Shown: positions 58,417 to 64,000 of the stretch, piece after piece
Layout: each line of letters begins with the position of its first letter
Numbering within the stretch: the first letter of the stretch is position 1
Program-made: the position numbers and the translations under genes
Notes under the pieces: model-generated
Seen by the model: the letters and a program-made list of their open reading frames with translations, nothing else
What the model was told of the DNA's origin: nothing
The model's database searches: none
Assembly: GCF_013415325.1 (NCBI RefSeq)
Contig: NZ_JACBYE010000007.1
Coordinates: forward strand, 1 to 64,000
Length of the DNA: 64,000 nt
Reading direction: 5' to 3'
Origin: Sanguibacter inulinus
Lineage (GTDB): Bacteria > Actinomycetota > Actinomycetes > Actinomycetales > Cellulomonadaceae

Positions 58417-60108
58417 CTAGGTCCCCGCGCCTCGTCGGGCTGCGAGCAGCTCGCGGGTGAAGGGGGCCTGGGGGTCGGCGAAGACGTCCTCGACGGGTCC
58501 GCGCTCGACGACGCGACCGTCCTTCATCACCAGGACCGTGTCGCAGACCTGTCGCACGACGGCGAGGTCGTGCGACACGAAGACGATCGACAGGTCGCGG
58601 CTGCGCTGGAGGTCGAGCAGCAGACCGAGGATCTCGGCCTGGACCGTCACGTCGAGGGCCGACACGGGTTCGTCGCAGACGAGGACGTCGGGCTCGAGGG
58701 CGAGCGCACGGGCGATCGCGAGCCGTTGACGCTGGCCGCCGGACAGGCTGCGCGGACGCCGGCCGAGCACCTCGGGCGGCAGCCGCACGGCGTCGAGCAG
58801 CTCGACGGGTGTCGCGGTCGAACGCCCTCGGGAGAGCGCCTCACGCAGGATCCGTCCGGCGGTGTACCTCGGGTCGAAAGACCCGAGCGGGTCTTGCGGC
58901 ACCAGCTGGACCCTGTGGCGCCGGGTGCGACGCTCGCGGTGCCCGGTCTCGCTCCACGCCTCCCCGTCGAGGGTGACCGTGCCCGTGCCGGGTGCGTCCG
59001 CCGCGAGCAGCAGGCGGGCGAGGGTCGTCTTGCCCGACCCTGACTCACCGACGATCCCGAGGGCCTCGCCGCGTCGCAGATCCACGTCGACACCGTCGAT
59101 GGCCTGCACGTGCCCGCCGCCAGGGGTCCGGAACGTCCGCCCGAGCCCACGCCCTGACAGCACGACAGGACCGAAGGTGCTCGCAGCTCCCGGTTTGGGT
59201 CCGCGCGGGACGGCTGCCGCGAGGCGTCGGGTCTCAGGGTGCACGGGGGAGTCGAGCACCTGCGCGGTGGGACCTTCCTCGACCACCTCGCCATCGCTGA
59301 GGACCACCACTCGGTCGGCCACCTGGGCGACCGCCGCGAGGTCGTGGCTGACGAGCAGCAACGCCGTCCCGGCGTCACGCAGGGCGGCCAGGGTGGCCAG
59401 GACCCGCGCGGCGACAGTCGCGTCGAGGGCCGTCGTCGGCTCGTCGAGCACCAGCAGCGGCGGCTCGGCGACCAGGGCCGAGGCGATGAGGGCGCGCTGG
59501 CGCATCCCACCCGACAGCTGACCTGGTCGCTGCACGATGCGCAGCTCGGGGGAGTCGAGACCGGCCGCGTCGAGGGCCGCGAGGATGCGGTCGCGGCGCT
59601 GGGCGCGCGGCACCTTGCGCAGGGCGAGGGTCTCGCCGATCTCCGCCCCGACGGTCCGCAGCGGGTCGAGCGACTGGAGGGCGTCCTGGAGCACGAGCCC
59701 GACCTCGGACCCGCGGACCGAGCGCCACCCGCGCTCCGAGAGCCGCCGCACGTCACGCCCACCCACGGTGAAGGTCTGCGCGGCCACTCGGGCGGTCGAG
59801 CCGCCCTCGGAAGCCAGCCCGAGCACAGACCGCACGAGGACCGACTTGCCAGAGCCGGACTCGCCGACCACGGCGACGCACTCACCGGGCGCGACCGTGA
59901 GGTCGACACCGCGCAGCACGGCGCCGACCCCGGCGAAGGACACCTGCAGCCCACGGATGTCGAGGGCGAGCGGTCCAGCCGGACCGGACCGCTCCACCGA
60001 GCCGACCCGGGCAGGCAGCCGTGCCGACCTGGCCGTGGCTGGCAGGTCAGCAGTCGACGTCTCCGCCGCGGCGCGGTCTCGCGTCGTCTTCTCCGGCCTG
60101 GCGCTCAT
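58417..60108 (-). CDS. Fused double ATPase of Dpp-type ABC importer (DppDF)
   Basis: 563 residues with two complete ABC modules. Module 1 (about 50-290): [42 protein letters not shown]. Module 2 (about 310-560): [43 protein letters not shown]. The fusion of DppD and DppF in one chain is known in actinobacteria. Start 60108 overlaps the permease stop (ATGA). Last gene of a complete importer operon; substrate could be peptide, nickel or sugar. Confidence 0.95.
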   Translation of the reverse strand: MSARPEKTTRDRAAAETSTADLPATARSARLPARVGSVERSGPAGPLALDIRGLQVSFAGVGAVLRGVDLTVAPGECVAVVGESGSGKSVLVRSVLGLASEGGSTARVAAQTFTVGGRDVRRLSERGWRSVRGSEVGLVLQDALQSLDPLRTVGAEIGETLALRKVPRAQRRDRILAALDAAGLDSPELRIVQRPGQLSGGMRQRALIASALVAEPPLLVLDEPTTALDATVAARVLATLAALRDAGTALLLVSHDLAAVAQVADRVVVLSDGEVVEEGPTAQVLDSPVHPETRRLAAAVPRGPKPGAASTFGPVVLSGRGLGRTFRTPGGGHVQAIDGVDVDLRRGEALGIVGESGSGKTTLARLLLAADAPGTGTVTLDGEAWSETGHRERRTRRHRVQLVPQDPLGSFDPRYTAGRILREALSRGRSTATPVELLDAVRLPPEVLGRRPRSLSGGQRQRLAIARALALEPDVLVCDEPVSALDVTVQAEILGLLLDLQRSRDLSIVFVSHDLAVVRQVCDTVLVMKDGRVVERGPVEDVFADPQAPFTRELLAARRGAGT

Positions 60109-60971
60109 GCTGCTCCCACCCGTCCGAGGCGTCGTCCGAGGACCGTCAGCGCGGCCGCCGTCATGGTGATCGCGAGGCCGGGGGCCAGCGTCAGCCACCA
60201 GGCGCGAACGAGGTACACCCGGCCTCCGTTGACCATGGCGCCCCACTCTGGGGAGGGCGGCAGCGCGCCGAGGCCGAGGAAGCTCAGCGCCGAGACCCAG
60301 ACGATCGCCTGCCCGACGCCGAGGGTCGCGACCGCGACGAGCGGCCACAGGGTGTTGGGCGCGATGTGCTTGAAGAACACGAAGAGCGCCGGCTGACCCT
60401 CGAGCCTGGCGGCCTCGACGTAGGGGCTCGCGGCGACAGAGCGCACCTGGGACCGCAAGATGCGGGCGTAGCCCGGCGCCGTCGCGAGGCCGACGGCGAC
60501 GAGGGTCGGCGTCACGCCCGCGCCCATCACGGAGACGAGCAGCAGCGCGAGGACGAGGGACGGCAGCGCGAACAGCACCTCGATGACACGGCTCAGCGCA
60601 CTGTCGACCAGCCGCGGCCCGAGGCCGGCGAGCATGCCGATGACCAGCCCGATGCCCACCCCGATCGCCGTCGCGGCGGCTCCGATGCCGAGGGACTGGC
60701 GGGTGCCGTGGACGACCCGCGTGAAGACGTCGCGCCCGGACTCGTCGGTCCCGAACCAGTGCGCGAGGCTCGGCGCGGCGAAGGCGTCGCGCGGAGCGAT
60801 CGCGTCAGGGTCGCCGGGCGCGATCAGCCCCGGCCACACCGTCGCGACGGCCATGAGCAGCACGACGGCCAGCGCGAGCACCCCGGCGACGCCGAAGGCC
60901 CCGAGGCGCGCCCGGCGCCGGCCGGTCCGGGCACCGTCGTGCGGCCTGGTGTTCCCGCGCACCTGCGTCAC
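60105..60971 (-). CDS. Dpp-type ABC transporter permease (DppC-like)
   Basis: 288 residues from GTG 60971, which has GGAG 9 nt upstream and gives normal DppC length. First helix [20 protein letters not shown], then [20 protein letters not shown] (family signature) and coupling loop [20 protein letters not shown]. The frame is also open to GTG 61250, which overlaps the upstream permease stop. That would add a 93-residue repetitive leader whose codons are less G/C-rich at position 3, so I prefer the short form; the longer one remains possible. Confidence 0.88.
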   Translation of the reverse strand: MTQVRGNTRPHDGARTGRRRARLGAFGVAGVLALAVVLLMAVATVWPGLIAPGDPDAIAPRDAFAAPSLAHWFGTDESGRDVFTRVVHGTRQSLGIGAAATAIGVGIGLVIGMLAGLGPRLVDSALSRVIEVLFALPSLVLALLLVSVMGAGVTPTLVAVGLATAPGYARILRSQVRSVAASPYVEAARLEGQPALFVFFKHIAPNTLWPLVAVATLGVGQAIVWVSALSFLGLGALPPSPEWGAMVNGGRVYLVRAWWLTLAPGLAITMTAAALTVLGRRLGRVGAA

Positions 60972-61246
60972 CTGCTTCTTCTCCGCTCCCGCTGTGTGGT
61001 CCTCTGGCGCCGTGCCGTGCTCCGGCCGGACCGCCCCGTGGTCCTTCGAGATCGTGCCGTGCTCCGGCCGAACCGCTCCGTTGTCCTTCGAGATCGTGCC
61101 GTCGGAGCGAGTTCGTGACGTGGACGTCACGATCTCGCTCCGAGGTGCCGAGCTCGCGCTGGTCGGAGGGTGCCCGGACGAAGGGGGCACAATCTCGCTC
61201 CCGGGTGCCGAGCTCGCGCCGGTGGGAGGGTGACCGGACGTGGGGG
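60972..61246. repeat. Tandem-repeat region between the two permease genes
   Basis: Two 60-bp direct repeats (about 61129-61188 and 61189-61248) and, nearer the permease, a unit of about 48 bp repeated around 61009-61100 and sharing GAGATCGTGCCG. Either a noncoding spacer in the operon or a repetitive N-terminus of the DppC-like protein (repeats such as SGHPPTGASSAPGSEIV). Confidence 0.65.
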
Positions 61247-62245
61247 TCACACGATCGCCTTCTCGGGTGCGGCCGAGCGGTCGGCGGCGCTGTCGCGATC
61301 TGCTCCGCGCGGGCGGGGATCGACGATCCTCTCGAGCCCGTCGGCGATCGTCATGACGACCGTGTAGGTGAGGGCGACGACGAGCACGGTCCCGACGACC
61401 ACGGGGACGTCGCGCGACGACGTCGCGTCGAGGAGCAGCCGCCCGAGCCCGGGCCGGCCGAAGAGCGACTCGACGACGACGGCCCCGCTGAGCAGCGAGC
61501 CGAAGGCCCACCCGGACAGCGAGATCGCCGGGAGCGCCGCGTGACGGAGCGTGTGCCGCCACAGCACGCGGGACTCCGAGGCCCCGCGCGCCCGCGCCGT
61601 CGTCGCGAAGGGTGACGCGGCGGCCTCGTCGAGGCCGTCCCGCATGAGCTGCCCGAGGAACCCGGCGACAGGCACCGCGAGCGTGACGACCGGCAGCACC
61701 AGCCCGGCGGGCGACGCCCCGACGCTCGTCGCCGGGAACCACCCGAGGGTGGAGGAGAACACGAGGATCAGCACGGCCCCGAGCCAGAAGTGCGGGACGA
61801 CCGTCGCGACGATCTCCCCGGCCTGCGTGATGCCCGAGGCCGCTCGGCCGAGAGGTCCGCGCGAGCGGGTCGAGAGGGTGGCGAGCGCGAGGGCGATCAC
61901 CCAGGCGAGCACGAGGGCGAGCACAGCGAGCAGGATCGTCGAGGGCAGCTGGGCCCCGACGAGGTCGGCGACAGGCTGCTTGCGCGCGTAGGAGTCGCCG
62001 AGCTGGAGCGTGACGATCCGTTGCATCTGCACGAGGTACTGGACCACCAGCGGACGGTCGAGACCGTAGTCCGACCGTGCCTGTGCGACGGCCTCCGCGC
62101 TCGCCTGCGACCCAGGGCCTCCGAGGATCGCCTCGGTCGGGTCGCCGCCCGCCGCCCGCAGCGCGAAGAACACGACTGTCGTCACGACCCACGCGACGAG
62201 GGCGGCAGCCACGACCCGACCGAGGGCCCACCGGAGAACGCTCAT
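61247..62245 (-). CDS. Dpp-type ABC transporter permease (DppB-like)
   Basis: 332 residues. N-terminal helix ALGRVVAAALVAWVVTTVVF, then the DppB signature DPTEAILGGPGSQASAEAVA with YGLDRPLVVQYLV, and coupling loop SPFATTARARGASESRVLWR. The periplasmic region and six helices match the family. Sixteen bases separate it from the binding-protein stop. Confidence 0.94.
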   Translation of the reverse strand: MSVLRWALGRVVAAALVAWVVTTVVFFALRAAGGDPTEAILGGPGSQASAEAVAQARSDYGLDRPLVVQYLVQMQRIVTLQLGDSYARKQPVADLVGAQLPSTILLAVLALVLAWVIALALATLSTRSRGPLGRAASGITQAGEIVATVVPHFWLGAVLILVFSSTLGWFPATSVGASPAGLVLPVVTLAVPVAGFLGQLMRDGLDEAAASPFATTARARGASESRVLWRHTLRHAALPAISLSGWAFGSLLSGAVVVESLFGRPGLGRLLLDATSSRDVPVVVGTVLVVALTYTVVMTIADGLERIVDPRPRGADRDSAADRSAAPEKAIV

Positions 62246-62261
62246 GGGGGTGCGGGTGCTC

Positions 62262-63914
62262 CTAGGAGGTGAGCTGGGTGTCGAGGAAGGTCGGCGTGCC
62301 GACAGTGTGCAGGGTACGCACGCCCTCGACGCCGCGCGTCAGGTAGTGGTTCTGCTGGTCGTAGAGCGGCAGGATGAAGAAGCCGTCGAGGACCGTCTGC
62401 TGTGCCTGGGCGTAGAGCTCGGCGCGCTCGGTGGGGTCGGTCACCTCGGCCGCACGGTCGAGGATCTCGTCGAGGGCCGGGTCGGAGACCTGCGCGTGGT
62501 TGGCGAAGTAGCCGCTCGGCGCCGGGACGATCCCGCTCGAGTGGTAGAGGATCCGCAGCACGTCAGGTCCGACCTTCGTGTACGGGGCCGAGACGATCTC
62601 GTACTCGTTCGCGCCGAGGGCCTCGTACCAGCCGCTGAGGTCGAGGGGCGTGATGACGACCTCGAAGCCGACGGCCTTGGCATTGGCCTGGACCTGCTCG
62701 AAGAGCGACTGCTCGGCCGCGACAGACTGGTTGGTGCTCACGGGGAAGCGCACGGTGAGCCGCTGGCCGTCCTTGGTGCGGTAGCCCTCGGCGTCCCGCT
62801 CGGTCCAGCTGGCCTCGTCGAGCAGGTCCTGCGCGGCGTCGGGGTCGGTGCCGAAGAGCGACTCGTCCGAGACGGCCGTCGGCTCGCTGCTCGACAGCGG
62901 CGAGTAGGAGCGCGTCACGGTCCCGGCGTACAGGCTCTCGATGCCGGGGTCGACGTCGGCCGCGCGGACGAAGGCCTCGCGGACGCGGACGTCGTCGAAG
63001 GGTGCCTGGCCGGAGTTCAGCTCGAGGCGGTTGACCGAGCCCGGGCGCGGCGCGTCGACGACGCTGATGTCGCCGCCGGCCTGTGCTGTGGCGATCGCGT
63101 CGGGCTGCGGGTTGTCGATGACCTGCACCTCACCCGACTGCAGCGCGGCGTACCGGGTCGCGGCGTCGGGGATGAACCGCCACACGATGCGGTCGAGGTG
63201 CGCGGCGCCCTCGTGGGTCGCCTCGGGGGCGGACGTCGCGTAGTCGTCGTTGCGGACCAGGTCGACCTGCTGCTGCGGTGTCCAGCTCTCGACCACGAAG
63301 GGCCCTGTGCCGACGGGTGCGGCGCAGTTGGCGTCCATGCCCCGGGCGATACCCGTCGGCGACTCGATCGCGAGCCACGGCTGGCTGAGCGACTCGGCGA
63401 GTGCGGAGTCGGGCTCGGTGAGGTGGAAGCGCGCGTGGGTGGCGTCGACGACCTCGACCTCGGAGACCTTGGCGAGCGCGAGGTACCCGGTCGAGGACTG
63501 CGTGGCCGGGTCCTGCAGGTGCTCGACGTTGACCTTGACGGCCTCGGCGTCGAAGGGTGTCCCATCGGTGAAGGTGATGCCCTCGGCGAGGGTGAAGTCC
63601 CAGGTGAGACCGTCCTCGCTGATCTCCCAGCCTGTCGCGAGCCAGGGCAGGATCTCGCCCTCGGCGTCGCGTCCGACGAGCGGCTCGAGCACCTGGGTGG
63701 TGAGCATCGCCTGCGGGTAGTTGCCACCCACGTGCGGGTCGAGGCAGGTGGGCTCGGCGTCGCCTGTCGCGTAGACGAGCGTGCCTCCGTCCTGCTGCTC
63801 GGCGGACGACGACGAGTCGTCGCTGCTGCACGAGGCGAGGACGAGAGCTGCGGCAGGGACGAGGGCGGCCAGGGCGGCTCCGCGCCGGCTGAGGGCGCGT
63901 CGGGCGGCGAGCAT
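62262..63914 (-). CDS. Solute-binding lipoprotein family 5 (Dpp/Opp-type)
   Basis: 550 residues. Signal peptide with lipobox LVLASC, then the family-5 pattern: GGTLVYATGDAEPTCLDPHV, QVLEPLVGRDAEGEILPWLA, GLTWDFTLAEGITFTDGTPF, and DVRVREAFVRAADVD. Start 63914 has GGAG 5 nt upstream. First gene of the operon, followed by the DppB, DppC and fused ATPase genes. Ligand unknown; a role parallel to the fructoside-linked Dpp system at 1-4.6 kb is speculative. Confidence 0.94.
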   Translation of the reverse strand: MLAARRALSRRGAALAALVPAAALVLASCSSDDSSSSAEQQDGGTLVYATGDAEPTCLDPHVGGNYPQAMLTTQVLEPLVGRDAEGEILPWLATGWEISEDGLTWDFTLAEGITFTDGTPFDAEAVKVNVEHLQDPATQSSTGYLALAKVSEVEVVDATHARFHLTEPDSALAESLSQPWLAIESPTGIARGMDANCAAPVGTGPFVVESWTPQQQVDLVRNDDYATSAPEATHEGAAHLDRIVWRFIPDAATRYAALQSGEVQVIDNPQPDAIATAQAGGDISVVDAPRPGSVNRLELNSGQAPFDDVRVREAFVRAADVDPGIESLYAGTVTRSYSPLSSSEPTAVSDESLFGTDPDAAQDLLDEASWTERDAEGYRTKDGQRLTVRFPVSTNQSVAAEQSLFEQVQANAKAVGFEVVITPLDLSGWYEALGANEYEIVSAPYTKVGPDVLRILYHSSGIVPAPSGYFANHAQVSDPALDEILDRAAEVTDPTERAELYAQAQQTVLDGFFILPLYDQQNHYLTRGVEGVRTLHTVGTPTFLDTQLTS

Positions 63915-64000
63915 GAGTCTCCAAGGAATGAGCAGCAGACCGGGCACGGATGTGCAGCGGTGCACGGTGCGGCTGGTTCGAGCATCGCCGCACGAGTTTT

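Overview
The window is high-GC, gene-dense DNA with strong G/C preference at third codon positions, many ATGA/GTGA start-stop overlaps, GTG starts, several apparently leaderless genes and many GAF/ANTAR regulators. This points to an actinomycete, most likely a member of the Micrococcales close to Cellulomonas/Sanguibacter/Oerskovia. That placement is inferred from gene content and composition only. No rRNA, tRNA or CRISPR array was seen.

Layout. 1-8.0 kb: the end of a Dpp/Opp-type importer (permease, two ATPases) translationally coupled to a GH32 fructosidase, converging on a MalEFG-type sugar importer. 8.3-15 kb: a regulatory block of three GAF-ANTAR proteins, a PAS-ANTAR protein and a PAS/PP2C phosphatase, with a glycosyltransferase and a small CxxC protein. 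15.1-21.9 kb: MarR-MATE, a duplicated-domain protein of unknown function, a GlxA-like regulator divergent from a cysteine hydrolase, and HxlR divergent from an NmrA-like protein. 21.9-27.0 kb: a copper/haem envelope operon (His-rich membrane protein, CopC, PCu(A)C, Dyp peroxidase, PepSY protein). 27.2-28.9 kb: CGNR regulator, small protein, NUDIX, DUF4406.

28.9-33.8 kb is the most unusual region. A 4,126-bp integrative element interrupts the SRAP (HMCES/YedK) gene at its eighth codon. It separates the start and catalytic Cys2 from the rest of the protein and is flanked by a 5-bp direct repeat AGCGA. Removing it restores a 242-codon frame. The element carries two tyrosine-recombinase-like genes (each with one frameshift), a small HTH protein between them, and a DUF2975/YozG-type pair behind an 18-bp inverted-repeat operator.

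34-46 kb: small acidic protein, manganese catalase, a three-gene envelope/stress operon (LEA-like, DUF1469, DUF3618), DinB, aldo/keto reductase, SDR-TetR and MarR-SDR divergent pairs with readable twin operators, a BASS transporter, a VOC protein and an alpha/beta hydrolase.

46.4-55.3 kb: a fructan operon on the minus strand (GH32, binding protein, two permeases, LacI regulator, GH32, secreted levan fructotransferase) with twin LacI operators at its promoter. The likely flow is extracellular cleavage of levan to difructose anhydride, import by the ABC system, then hydrolysis inside the cell by GH32 enzymes. 55.5-64 kb: lipoprotein, ClC channel, acetyltransferase, a repeat-rich spacer, and a complete Dpp-type importer (binding protein, two permeases, fused double ATPase).
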